Shown here piece by piece: positions 41,756 to 53,588 of a stretch of 64,000 nucleotides of DNA. Made by a program: the position numbers and the translations under genes. The notes beneath the pieces are model-generated. The model was not told where the DNA came from and did no database searches. It saw only the letters and a list, made by a program, of their open reading frames with translations. How positions within the stretch are numbered: position 1 is the stretch's first letter; each line of letters opens with the position of its first letter. The DNA is from Lepraria neglecta. Lineage: Eukaryota; Ascomycota; Lecanoromycetes; Lecanorales; Stereocaulaceae. The DNA is taken from the NCBI GenBank assembly GCA_033220425.1, contig CM065647.1, positions 4,340,001 through 4,404,000 on the forward strand. The letters run 5' to 3'.

Positions 41756-43502
41756 ATGTCTACGGTTATAATCGGCGCAGGAATCATCGGCACTTCTACA
41801 GCCTACTACCTCTCCCAGTCCAAAACCTTCAAGGGCGAGATGCACCTTGTTGAAGCCTCCCCACAATTATTTGCCTCCGCCTCTGGCTATGCAGCGGGAT
41901 TCCTCGCACGAGACTGGTTCTCGCCTTCCTTAGCCAACCTCGGCGAGTTGAGTTTCGACCTACACAAGCATCTTGCGGAGGAGCATAATGGATACGAGCG
42001 ATGGGGATACAGCCGAAGCTCGGGCACGAGCCTGGCAGAATCTGTAGGAGCTGCCAATGGGGCGGACTGGCTAAGAGAAGGTGCAAGTCGGTCGACAGCC
42101 GCAGCCAGGAGCGGCAAGGGTGGTGGAGATGGTCCTACATGGTTGCGACGTCATTCAGAGCTTGATGTAATGTCTGACGGAAGCACAACGGCGCAAGTGT
42201 AAGTGCAACGCGCACTCTCCTGACGAGCTCTTTGTTTGCGCTTTTCCATGCCAGTATAGGTCGCCAATTTGGCGAAATCTTTAGGATTAGAGCCTTGAGA
42301 GGAAGGCTGTCTCGGGCCACGGAGCCTCAAGCTCGTCTTCTGCAATGGCGTCTGAGTTTGATAATGCCAATCCAGAACTCTATTGCCTGACCTTTTTTGT
42401 CCCGTTTGACTCGTACGTATTGGTCTTAAAGGCTTTATGCCGCTCTGTGGAGCATCGAGTGTTAGTCTAGAGGGCCAGCTTGAGTTCAACAATGACCAGT
42501 GGAGATTTATGCCCCTCTCAAATAACGTCTATTTGTGGAAGCAAATCCATGAAAGTACACGCTATCAGCGTACTCGGAGCACCGATCTTGCATCTCAACT
42601 ATTTAGATCCGTCTAAAGTGGTTCACTCTCCGCGCTGTAGCTCTCCGCTCTCAGTCCTTTTCTGCTCTAGTCTCCTCTCATCTTGCGCGCAGGTCAATGT
42701 TGTCGAGCTGCCTTTTACGCATACTAAGCTCTTCTACAGAGACCCTCGCCTACTCTGTCAGTTTCTGATGGACCAATGCCTTTCCCGCAACGTCCATCTC
42801 CACCAACCCGCAAAACCAATCTCAGTCGCCCGAAGCTCCTCAGGCTCGCTATCTGCCATCACAATCCTCAATACCACCACACAAGAAGAGAAGGCACTCC
42901 CCTGCACGCACCTCATCCTCGCAGCGGGAGCTTGGAGCGCGCAAGTTCACCGTACCCTTTTCCCCTCTTCCAAGATCTCGCTACCCATTTCATCCCTCTC
43001 AGGCCACAGTCTCGTGCTCCGCTCGCCGCACTGGCCGCCCAAACCTGATGTCACAGACGACTCCACGAACCCAATGGTACGCCAAGATTGCCACGCCGTC
43101 TTCACGACTGATGCAGAAGGTGGATACAGTCCCGAAATCTTCTCGCGTATGCCGGATGGGCATATCTATCTCGCTGGTCTCAACTCCAGTACCTACCCCC
43201 TACCGAAGATCGCGAACGAACGCATCATCGACCCAAGCAGCATAGAATTGCTGAAGAAGACTGCACACAACTTGTTAGGAGATGATTTCGAGGTCGTAAG
43301 GGAGGGCGTTTGTTGGAGACCTGTTGCCAAACGGGGCGTGCCTATTATTGCTGACTTGAAGGGCAAAGGGGAGGAGGGAGTAATTGTGTCTGCTGGACAT
43401 GGCGCGTGGGGTATTTCGAATAGTTTGGGAACGGGGTATATTGTAGCGGGCATGGTGGAGGGGAGGGATATGAAGGAATATGTAGGCCGTTTAGGGTTTT
43501 AA
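41756..43502 (+). CDS. FAD-dependent oxidoreductase, DAO family (Tda3-like)
   Basis: Exons 41756-42198 and 42740-43502 give 401 residues. The N-terminus carries the FAD-binding G-x-G-x-x-G motif (V-I-I-G-A-G-I-I-G-T-S-T-A-Y-Y-L). Further on are A-S-G-Y-A-A-G-F-L-A and T-H-L-I-L-A-A-G-A-W-S, and the C-terminal FAD motif is G-H-G-A-W-G-I-S-N-S-L-G-T-G. The layout matches D-amino-acid-oxidase-fold proteins related to yeast Tda3, which acts in late endosome-to-Golgi recycling; its substrate is not known. The single intron is 541 nt, about ten times the local norm, with a normal GTAAGT donor and CTACAG acceptor. The junction restores T-T-A-Q-V-D-P-R-L-L. A partly open frame inside the intron belongs to it and not to the protein. 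Confidence 0.88.
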
Positions 43503-44018
43503 GGGGCCACTTTGAAGGGTGATGGAGCTGGTGGTATTGTGTTTTCTGGGGCATAGAGGCAGGCAATGGAGCCAATATGATTTTGAAAAAGTTGTGGGAA
43601 TGTATATCTGTTAGGGGGAGGAGTAGGTTACCTTGCTATTGATGTAGTATGAAAATTAGAAGCTGGCCATTTATTTTGTAGAAGAGGAGAATGGGAAGCA
43701 CTTGATGGTATCGTGGGAGCAGATGTTTTGCCCATGTTAATGGTGTAGGAGCTGTGAACACGCAATTTGATAAGCACAGGAGTATACCACAAGACTATTC
43801 TTTTGGTATGGAAGCAGAGAATAAGCCAGTTACCTAGAGCATGGGAGCAGATCTCATCACATTCTCGATGACATGTGAGCAGAAAACGACCGCAAAACAC
43901 CAAACTTCGTTCCACCACGTTCCAAAATGGCACAACGCACGCTCAATTTCATGTCTAGTTGCCACGTAAGTAGCTCTCTCGCGTCCGGCATTTGCACAAC
44001 ACACGCTCAATCTCATCT
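43503..44018. other. Convergent 3' region with a short direct repeat
   Basis: A unit of about 36 bases (GCACAACGCACGCTCAAT-like) at 43929-43965 recurs at 43994-44030 with several transitions, the second copy running into the SLT11 3' end. No gene. Confidence 0.5.
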
Positions 44019-45260
44019 CTAATTGCCTGATAAGCTAGGATACTGTACATCGCTTTGCCCCGGTGGCGGCGCTATTACATCCAAATCTGACTCATCACGC
44101 ACTTCAGCAGGCCCCTGGATGGCCTGTTTCCCGCTCGAGTTGCTCATAGAAGTCCCCATATTCCGCCCATCCCGAGCGTGCATCATGCGTATGTCGGTAT
44201 CCATTGAGTCCAAAGCCTTGGGTTTTCCCCACCGGACGCGCAAGGGACAGCCTTGTATGACAGCTTTCCCTTGGCAGGCTTCAGTGGCGGCTTCTGCGCC
44301 GGCACGAGAGGTATAATTAATGAAGGCACAGTGAGACCTATGTGAACATATCACTGAGCGAAGGGTGCCGAAGGGGGTGAAGAAGGTACGGAGGGCGTGT
44401 TCTGGTAGGTCATCTTCTACGCCGGTGACGAAGAGTGAGGTTATGTTGGGATCGCGGGGTGGGAGGATGTCTTGGGCCGTTGGTGGGAGCTGCGCTGTAC
44501 TGGGGAATGCTCGGCCACCTCTGCTACCTCCTCGGCCTCGACTCGTCCCTCCTCCACGTCCTCTGCTGTCGTGCGTCCGTATTGGCCCTGGAACGTGAGA
44601 AATCCGCTTCTGTCCTCCGTCTTCCGACCCAGCATCTCCTTCCGTCTTTTCATCTTCCGCACTGGCTTCCAACCGCCGTTGCTTCTTATAGTAAGGTTCA
44701 CTATTCGCTAGCCTCCTCAGTAGATCCCTAGCCTTCTCATCCGCCTTCTCGTATTCTTCCACACCGCCTCTACCCTCCTCTATCTCCCTCTCATGCTCTT
44801 GTGCGTAGTATTCTCGGTTGATGCTGCTCTCAGGACCCGGAGCTACCATCTTGAGCGCAGCATCTCGCACGACTATCGGTAGACCGAAGGAGAGATCGAG
44901 CATGCAGCATTGGCAGCAGTTCTTTAAGCGGGCGCAGGTGAGGCAGATGTTGGTGCGTTTCGTGCGGGCCGTTCGGTCTGCTTTCCAGCGGAATATTGTG
45001 AAAGGGCGCGTGCATATCTGGGAGGGCACTGTGTCAGTCCTGTCTATTTGAATAGGCATGGGCGGTTCCTACCTTGCATTCTGCTCCGTGATCTTCTTTC
45101 AGCATTTGGACGTATGGATTGTCAGGTAAGCAATTCTCGCAGACAGATGGGAAGTCTGAGAGACCAGTTAGCATTTCTACAGAGATACGACGTGCTTAAG
45201 TTACTCACCAGTTGACTCCCAACCTGACCGATTAAGATCTTGCTTTATCTGAGGCGGCAT
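44019..45260 (-). CDS. SLT11: Pre-mRNA-splicing factor Slt11/Ecm2 (RBM22)
   Basis: Exons 45260-45209, 45155-45073 and 45017-44019 give 377 residues, the family's usual length. The N-terminus has Cys pairs of an unusual zinc-binding region ([28 protein letters not shown]). A helical linker follows ([10 protein letters not shown]), then an Arg/Gly-rich stretch (R-G-R-G-G-G). Near residue 250 an RRM reads T-S-L-F-V-T-G-V and later H-C-A-F-I-N-Y, ending L-R-V-R-W-G-K. Slt11/RBM22 joins the activated spliceosome, contacts U6 and the pre-mRNA, and helps position the catalytic RNA core. It is divergent from ERG6, with 398 bases between starts. Confidence 0.96.
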
Positions 45261-45658
45261 GATGATAGCTTGCAGACGCCTGGGACTGGTAGGAAGGAAA
45301 GGTCTCTCTATGTTCGGGAGTCACAATCAATCAAAGATGTCGCCTTATGACTCGCGAACAAGATGATGTCGCTGAATTGCTGAATAATGTAAGATGAGGC
45401 TCAAAAGTGGCATGATAAAGTGGACCGATGGGAAAGATCTCGGCCCTGGCTCTTTCCGACGCTAGAATTTTAGTGGCTGCTGTCACAGGGAGAGAAGTAA
45501 AATAATTTCCGTTGGTGCAAAGTCCAAATATTGACGGGGACGCTTCACTGCCTCTACACTCCTTTCAACCCCCAGTCGCTCTTTTCCAGGTCTCTCTACT
45601 TCAGTAGTGTCACAAAACCTACTCTTTCATACGTCAATTGCCTCTCTTTACCTCCACA
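45261..45658. promoter_or_regulatory. Shared divergent promoter of SLT11 and ERG6
   Basis: The 398 bases between divergent starts hold both promoters. I could not pick out a convincing sterol-response site. Confidence 0.5.
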
Positions 45659-46896
45659 ATGGCGCCAATTGCCCTCGAAGCAGAGGATCACAACCGCGAT
45701 GCAGCATTTCACAAGGCGCTGCATGGCAAATCCGCAGAAACAACAGGTTTCCGCTCAATGATGAACAAAGATCATGATGCGCACAAAGTGGCTTCTGAGG
45801 AATACTTCAAGCACTGGGACAACAAGTCTGCAGGTACTGAAACCGCAGAAATCAGAGAAGCAAGTGCTCTCGCCCCTCTCGCAACGCAAATTTTTTCTAA
45901 CTGCTCATACAGGCACGAAAAGCAGAATACGCAACCCTAACTCGACACTACTACAACCTTGCAACTGACATTTACGAATACGGCTGGGGAGGATCCTTCC
46001 ACTTCTGCCGCTTTGCCTACGGCGAGGGCTTCCACCAGGCCATTGCGAGACATGAACACTACCTGGCGCATATGATGGGTCTACGAGATGGCATGAAGGT
46101 GTTGGACGTGGGCTGTGGTGTTGGAGGGCCGGCGAGGGAGATTGCGAAGTTCGCGGGTGTCAATATTGTTGGATTGAACAACAATGACTACCAGATTGAA
46201 CGCGCTGGGATGTATGCTGCGAAGGAGGGGCTGTCGCAGCAGTTGAGCTTTACCAAGGGTGATTTCATGGTATGATCCATATCATACCTGTAAGAGGAGA
46301 CTACGATTGACTTGGCACAGCAAATGTCCTTCCCATCCAACTCCTTCGACGCCGTCTACGCCATCGAAGCCACCGTCCACGCTCCCTCCCTCGAAGGGGT
46401 CTACTCCCAAATCTATCGCGTCCTCAAACCCGGCGGCGTGTTCGGTGTCTACGAATGGCTCATGACCGATCGCTACAACAACGAGAATCCCCATCACCGC
46501 GAGATCCGACTAGGCATTGAGCAAGGAGATGGAATCTCGAACATGGTGCGAGTGTCGGAGGGTCTGGAAGCCATCAAGGCTGCGGGTTTTGAGCTGGAGA
46601 TGCATGAGGATCTGGCTGATCGCGCAGATGCGAGGCCGTGGTATTATCCTTTGGATGGGGATCTGAGGATGGCGGGGAGCATTGGGGACGTGCTCACCAT
46701 TGCGCGGATGACAAGACTTGGGAGATTCCTGGCGCACAATGTTGTGGGCGGACTTGAGAGGATTGGTTTGGCACCAAGGGGTACCAAAAAGACTGCGGAC
46801 AGTCTGGCACATGCGGCGGACTGTTTGGTAGCTGGTGGGAAAGACAAGCTGTTTACTCCTATGTACTTGATGGTCGCAAGGAAGCCTGAGGCGTAG
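45659..46896 (+). CDS. ERG6: Sterol 24-C-methyltransferase
   Basis: Exons 45659-45859, 45913-46269 and 46321-46896 join in phase 0 into 377 residues (yeast Erg6 has 383). Landmarks are [15 protein letters not shown] (sterol site), the SAM motif [27 protein letters not shown] and V-Y-E-W-L-M-T-D. The enzyme transfers a methyl group from S-adenosylmethionine to C-24 of zymosterol (lanosterol or eburicol routes in many moulds) in ergosterol synthesis, at lipid droplets and the ER. Intron 1 begins GCAAGT, so it is a GC-AG intron: the only GT nearby breaks the frame. Intron 2 is ordinary GT-AG. Confidence 0.97.
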
Positions 46897-46978
46897 ATAG
46901 GTTCACTGATAGCACTTAATCCTAATCCAGCTGGCAATTGATGCCGTCTACCGCTCCTTTTGTTCTCGCATGATCAAA

Positions 46979-47272
46979 TCACTTTTCCCCGTCCGCATCC
47001 CCCGCTCCATTGGTCATTTCTGACTCGGCTTTGGGTTGCCCGTGGGCTTCTTGTCGTCGGGCTTCGTCTCGCCCGCGTACTGGGTGACCATCAGCGTGGT
47101 CCCGCAACGTGGCTCGAGTAGCGCTCACGCTTGCCTTGGCTTTCGCATCCTTGGGCACGATCTCGTTGCCCGTGTGGTCCGCCGCGTTGCCCCTTTTTGT
47201 CATGTCGGGTTTCCCGTCCATGCTCTTGTTGGAGCTCCCCGTGGAATCCTTGACGTTCCCGGGGTCAGCCAT
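46979..47272 (-). CDS. Possible small hydrophilic protein
   Basis: An open frame of 97 codons from ATG at 47272 (or 101 from 47284). The product is Lys/Asp/Gly/Ala-rich and lacks hydrophobic segments: D-P-G-N-V-K-D-S-T-G near the start and T-N-G-A-G-D-A-D-G-E-K at the end. Composition resembles small stress-induced disordered proteins of fungi, but no family motif is visible. Codons are GC-ending, like the neighbouring core genes, which is the main argument for it. It converges on ERG6 with only about 80 bases between the stops. Confidence 0.4.
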   Translation of the reverse strand: MADPGNVKDSTGSSNKSMDGKPDMTKRGNAADHTGNEIVPKDAKAKASVSATRATLRDHADGHPVRGRDEARRQEAHGQPKAESEMTNGAGDADGEK

Positions 47273-47284
47273 CTTCGGTGGCAC

Positions 47285-49762
47285 TTGGTGGAAGGTGGGA
47301 GGTGACGGGACAGGCTAGATCGATGGAGCGTCTGCCAAGGTTGAATGGCGCCTGCTGGAAGAGATCGTTGTTCCATTGGGACAAGCTTGCTAGCTCGCTG
47401 GCTTGCGTGAGCGATTGCGTGAGCAAGAAATTGTTCACTTGATGATCTGGCCAGTTGAGCTTGACTGAAAATAGCTGTGTCACCACCAGCCAACGTGCGT
47501 GACGACTAGCCGGGATGGCGACCACGGGTGTGTCTTGGTCCAGTGTTACAGCCATCTGGGATGAAATGATTGCAACATTTTGGGTTTGAGAACCATTTCC
47601 ATCACAGAACGATGAATGAAGGGCAATGCAGTTGTATCCCTGATGTACAATACGAGAGACATGATGTGAGTATAGTGGTACGGAGGTCCTCCCTTCATGA
47701 GAAGGAGAAAATAGAAAGATCTTAGAAAAGACATACACGACTTGAATAAAGTAGGTTCCCACTGAAGATTCCAGAAATCCCTGAGGCATCTTTGAAAAAA
47801 GGCGGTTTTTCAATGGAATTCAAGACCTAAAAGCAGAACGGAGGAATAGCGAGAGGGAAACAAAATCGCTCAAACGTTACTGATTCAAGTAGAATTTTGT
47901 GAATCAAGGACCATGATGCTAAGTACTTATTCGTATGGTGGGCTTGAAATGCAATAATGTTTCTTGCAACTTATATCTATACCATGATTAGCCAGATGTT
48001 TCCAATTCTTTACCTGTTACTGGGAACCAGACACTCACCTATATATTACCATAGATCCCTTTTTCTACCTCTTTCTATGTGCTCAGTAGAACAGGCGCTT
48101 TTGAGCCCATACTTTCTCTAGTACTATTCTGTTCTGGCATTAGAGCTAGCCGGTATCCTGATAGATATCGTACACTTTTCAAGCTTACTTCCCAATCTCT
48201 TTGCTCGTCGCAAGAATTTTGAATAATACTACCTTACTCGGCTAACTCAAAGTAGAACGATAGAATCCGAATAGAAAATAAATCGCGTTCGCCTCTTCTC
48301 GAGTGAAATATGGAACGGATACAAGAGAGAGACATAGATTGTTAGTCTGCTTTCCAACGAGTTGGCTCGCGGCAATCCCTCTCAATATGTAAACCACTAG
48401 ACAATTTGGTCAGTCTCTTGAATTAATATTGCACGCTTCGAAGGATATCAAGCAAGGGTTTTGTTCAGTTTTCGTTCCTTAAGTACCCGAACTATACGAT
48501 CTTTAGCTTCATTTACAGCTCAAACAATATTAGAGTCAGAATCTTTCTGCGGAAACGCTAAAGAGAAGTAAATCTGAAGGCTCATAACAGCAACTCTCAA
48601 TAATCGATAATTGCTGAAACACCGCAGGGATATAACAAGTCGGGTTCCAAAGATGGCTATCTGGGGGGACTGCCTCGAATCAACTCAACCTTTCAAACTC
48701 TTTGAGGAAAACGATAGGACATATTGATATGATTCGCCGTCTCTAGATTAGAAGGCATGAAATTTTTTTTTCACTGCTGTTACTGCAGTCTATTGAACAA
48801 ATACGTGATGCTGGTTTGTCTCGCATCCCTGAACGTTAGACCCTCGCCTTCTCCAGAGCGTCAACTCTACCAACAAGACTTTCCCATCGATGGCGGACCT
48901 GTGTGCAAACTACTTAGGGTCAACCCTACGGTACCCCTGATAGCTTCTTGATGGCTTCTGGGCATACTTCGGGAGAGTTCTGGGCTGAGCTATAGGCCTG
49001 CTAGGGAAACCGCCGGCTTTCGAATGAGTAATTTTGCTCAGAAAGTCTTATGAAAAGACTCCGTCGTACTCATGAAGCAGCTATTTCTCGAAGTCAATAA
49101 TGTTACTGACGAAGTCGTACTACTGCCGAGTCGGACAGCTGCTGCAAAATGTCTGCTTCATAAAGTAGCATTGCTTTACTCACTAAACACAACATCTCTG
49201 CAAACGTCAATAATGGAAAAGGAGTGGAAATGTGCATCTCTATGCTGAAAATTTTCTACTGCTCTGTAGATATTTCAGTCGCCAGGATTAGGGTCATAAT
49301 TTCACAACTGTCTATTTCTTTCCGCCTCATACGGATCCAGCTGTGTGTAGCAAAGTCTATTCGCTACATAACATCAGATAAGCACCAGATATACTGAGAG
49401 AATACAGTGCTTACCGCGGACACCATGGCTTTCGAGTCGTGGAACGCCGAGCAGGTAAAGATTGGTGCGATTTGCGTTTTCTCGTCCGCCGTCACCTGAG
49501 GCTCCATTCCCACAATTGTCCAATCGTCTCCCTGCAGCCATTGTCACTGCTCGATAACCTTCATCTAGAAATTAATTAGCTCCTGCTCTACCTCGACTTC
49601 CAGAATTGCCTCAGAATGCCTTTTGCATTCCATTTTCTTTTAGTGGGGAAGGTGTTCCTCGAGTACTACATCAGCATTTTACCTACGGTCGAATCTATCG
49701 CTGTGCACTCGCTATACAAAGAGCTTGTTTCGTAATAGCTAAACTCAAGACGCACGATACTG
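47285..49762. other. Long gene-free, AT-rich stretch
   Basis: About 2.5 kb. A 182-codon minus frame (47265-47813) overlaps the small hydrophilic ORF and has no family features. From 47.8 to 49.6 kb the sequence is AT-rich with only short frames. Nothing was recognised. Confidence 0.5.
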
Positions 49763-51103
49763 ATGGCTTCGACGGGATCGATGCACGATGAGATGCCAAT
49801 AGAAATGGCGCCAGTGAGCCGTAATGGTACCAGTAATGGGAATCATAGTTCCGGGGCGCCTGATACCAATGGGCATGGGTCTGATGTAGAGGCCGGTAAT
49901 ATTAATGCGGGTTCAATTCAATGATGCTATCCGTTGAGGCTTCGACCACTCCATGCTAACGGTTCCAGACTCTACAACCGAGGCTGCCCTTCGCAGACCT
50001 TCATCTCCAAACCAAGAGAATGCTGAAAGCGAGCGGAGAGGCCATCAGAGTACTGGAATACGACCCCTCTCAAAGCGGAACCAAGGCAACGCTTTGCTGA
50101 TCTTTGATCAGTTGAAGATTACCCAAGAGGTTTTCCGCAACTAGCAACCGTGCTCAACATGGATGTCAAATTTCTCATCTATAGGAGATTTGGTATCTTC
50201 GAAATCGACTACTGTTAGACCGTGAGATTGAACTCGCCCAACTGGAAGAAAAGCTTAACACCATGGACGAGGAACAAGCCAAAACGTGCCCGGAGGCGTT
50301 GATGACAGTGAACCCCGAAGGATACCGAGACGATGCATCTTTACAGAATTTCCGCTCCAATGGACATGATACATCAAAAGCTCAAAGAATACGGTAGGCG
50401 CTTGTCAGTCTCCGACAGACACGAGACCCCCTTCTGACTGTACCTGCAGATGATTTAGTATCCAGGATGAGGCATTCTTGAGCCTAAACTATCTCTTCGA
50501 GCGCAATCACACGAGTTTCTACAATTATCTTGTCAACGAAAAGCCCTTGTTTCGCAAGCAGAACAAGTTCTTGGAAACTGATGACGACTTAGCAGCTCTG
50601 GCCGATTGCAAAGAGAGTAGTTGGCTTGATCTCGCCTTGGGAAAGATACTTCATTGGTGCGTACCGAGAAATGTAAGCATCAGCCCCCTTAGTGAGCGCC
50701 AGCTGTTTGACACTTTCGAAGAGCTTCTTCACCGCCCCAACACTGCAAGCCCAAACAGACGACGATTCCATCCACTTGCGCAGCGAGGACCGCGTAGATA
50801 TCCTGATACGAACGACCTTTACGATTATCATCCTTGCACTGCTTGTCGCTCCAGCTTCAGTGCTCTTCTTCGTCAAGGGTCACAGCGGTATGAAAGTCGC
50901 CCTCATCTCCGTCTTTACCCTGTTCTTCGCTGGCATTCTCCATATTGGAACAAAGGCTCAAAGGTGTGCTTCTACCTGTTTCTCTTCAAGATATTACAAG
51001 AACAGCTAAGCCCATGCACAATTTTAGGCACCAGAATTTCGCGGCGACAGCAGCATATTGTGCCGTTCTGGTTGTGTCCCTCAGTAATATTTCCAACCCT
51101 TAA
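49763..51103 (+). pseudogene. DUF6594 membrane protein gene with one frameshift
   Basis: Six exons (49763-49895, 49969-50049, 50112-50393, 50459-50672, 50722-50963, 51028-51103) keep frame except for one missing base near 50204. With that counted, the product is about 342 residues. A disordered N-terminus leads to the family's start, I-E-D-Y-P-R-G-F-P-Q-L-A, and F-L-I-Y-R-R-F-G. A coiled coil follows (R-E-I-E-L-A-Q-L-E-E-K-L), then N-E-K-P-L and D-D-L-A-A-L-A-D. Two or three membrane helices end the protein (T-I-I-I-L-A-L-L-V-A-P-A; V-F-T-L-F-F-A-G; A-A-Y-C-A-V-L-V-V). DUF6594 is widespread in Pezizomycotina and its function is unknown. Because every other exon closes, this may be a recent break, an allele or a sequencing error. 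Confidence 0.8.
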
Positions 51104-53588
51104 TTGCAATTACATGACGCAATGACGCAACATAGTTCGAGTAGGAGCAAGGAGCGAGACATGGTTGCTTTCATCTCTCAGGTTTCTGATTCGCGTTGTT
51201 GTGAGGTTCATGTATCCGTCTGTTCTTCCTGAGAACCTGTTGTGACCAGTTATGATCAGCATTCATTAAGATTCTATAATTGTGCGGATCCTTTTTTGTC
51301 ACAAGAAGTTTCCTCTGCTGTCGCGTGCATTGCAATTCGCAGCTGCTTCGGGTCGTTGAGAAGCCGAGCTTGGATGACAGCCTAAATAGGGCATCTCAGG
51401 GTTCGGGCTAGGAATCTAAGCATGTTTTACGAGTTGGTCGACCTAATGCTGTTCCTGAGATAGGATCAATTCCCATCTCAACGATGTCATGCTTTTCAAC
51501 ATTACGGTCAACATGACCGCCAGTGTCGCCTCTCACTGACGTTATATATGTTGCAAGTGCTTGAGCCCCTAGTCCTGTCACAATTATTCAATTGGTTATC
51601 GTACCATTACTAATGTGACTTCTTGAAAGTCATATGGGCAATTCGCTTTTCAATAGATGGAACTTCCAGGAATTGTTTTACTTGTTGATGACCCCTGCAA
51701 ACTCACGGTATTCGAAGGCATGCTGGAAATGGCGCAGTTTTATCTGCCAACAACTAGAACGTCAAACATTCTTGCTTCAGGCCACAAATCTCCAATACTC
51801 ATAGCGACGACTATAACAGACCCATCGAGATCAAAAAGATGCTCCTCTATAATGTCTTCTATCGTCTACTGTTGGGTGTCTTCTAACATGCGATGAAAGG
51901 TGTTTCCCCCTTCCATGCTTTATTATCCGTTCTGTATCAGAGGGCAAAACGATCTTTACGAAAGATTGAAGCGGCAGACGTAGAACGCAGCGGATGCCTT
52001 TTATGATTTGGATTTCTATATTATGGATCTTTTGGGTTGGTAGAAAACACAACAGCAGACAGAGGGGTCTGTAGCCATAAAAAGCTAAATAACAGGACCT
52101 TGAATTCTGAAAACAATTCCTCATAGACTTGTTCAATAATTAGCGAGTTAAATAATAATCCCTACGATATTATAGGCTTTCCATAGTCTATAAAATCGAG
52201 GCTGAGTGGATTCTAGTCCTTGAAAATCTTTCCTACTAGAAATATATATATTTGCATCCGTCAATCCGTATCTGTGCCTGTCTTGAATTTTCCTTCGATA
52301 ACCTTCTTGAATCTTGCGGTTGTTATCTATAAATGGCTATTCACGCTCTTCTATTGCTCATAAGCAGTATTCAGCCAAAAATGAAGCAAGATTGGAGTCT
52401 TATTCAAAGGAATAGGTTCAGGAGCAAAAACCCCGGAAGACCTAGGCGAAGACTATAATGATGCGAATAGCACTTATTTGAGCCGATAGTATACTTGAAG
52501 CGAAACTCTAGACAATCATAAAGTAATCGCAGCACTTTGAATGATTCATCGCTCTTTTTTCATGAGTTTCTCAATGTATGTCCTGGCATTGCCACTGCCT
52601 ACCTTTTAGACAGACGGAGACACACTTGAGAATCGGGATGCGAAAATAGGGTCTACCATTTTGCTTTCCAGGAACCCGTGTCGCCTTTGGAGGCAGGGCA
52701 TTAACTCCCTTGTTCACGTTGCATTTTATTCAAATCTTTTTCTTTTAAATTTATTTCATTTCGTCGTGTTGTAATTTATTGCAACACCGTACCGCATTTA
52801 ACACCCCATCGCTTCCAAACCCGCTGCTATCGCTTCCTCCCCACAGTCACCGGTCCACGATGAACCTTCATTCAACAGCACCAATCCCACGATTTCTTCC
52901 AACATTGCAAACGAAGACACCTCGCGCGGAGCGTCCAAGGACGAGACGAAGCGCGCCGCCGACCCCCAATCGGTCAAAGTCTCGCGGAATAACACCTCCG
53001 TCAACAACAACACGAGCACAAAAATCGACCGCAAAGAAGAGGGAATCATCCAAGACCACGGGCGAGCTCAGGTGCACGGACAAGAAGCAATGGGCACAAA
53101 GGACGCTCAGCAGAGCTGTGGTGGGGAGCCCAGGAGATTTCACGAAGCTTGCGTGCACGGTTTCTATCACACTACCTAGCCAGTGGTATTCTATCCTAGG
53201 AAAACGCACTTCAGACTCAACATTAAGTAGCAAACTTTTAAAAAAGTCGGTATGTAGCTCAATGACCCCGTATTTCTTTCCAATGCCAGCTCTAGTGCAA
53301 TCCACTTCGGCCAGTATCTCCACTCCCTTGAGCAACAAACCCGTCCAATCAGCGGTATTCTACCCAAGCAAAACGCAATTCCGACTCAAAATTGAGCAGC
53401 AAGTGTTCCAAAATCACTGTCAATAGAGCGAAAATAAGCACAATGCATTGATTTTCTACTCGCTGTACCTTCTGTAATGCAATCATATCGCTCTAGTAAT
53501 ACACTGTTTCGTCATTCGCCATGCTCAATGTTCTCATCATTCATCCAATTTCAAACTCTTCAAGAGCCCAAACCGCCAATATTAGTGC
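51104..53588. other. Gene-poor stretch with a possible gene fragment and a direct repeat
   Basis: Bases about 52803-53170 are open in a frame with C-ending codons (A-S-K-D-E-T-K-R-A-A-D-P) but lack an ATG and end at a stop. The overlapping ATG frame 52860-53426 has poor codon use. A unit of ~68 bases starting CAGTGGTATTCTA at 53178 recurs at 53349 with many transitions. The rest (51.1-52.7 kb) is AT-rich without features. Confidence 0.4.

Noticed and set aside
42151-42492. Minus-strand frame inside the TDA3-like gene
   Set aside because: It spans exon 1 and intron sequence of a gene on the other strand and has no features.
47265-47813. 182-codon minus frame
   Set aside because: Overlaps the small hydrophilic ORF, no motif and no splice signals; likely chance.
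52860-53426. ATG-initiated 188-codon frame
   Set aside because: Codon use is better in an overlapping frame lacking a start, so I left the stretch as a possible fragment only.
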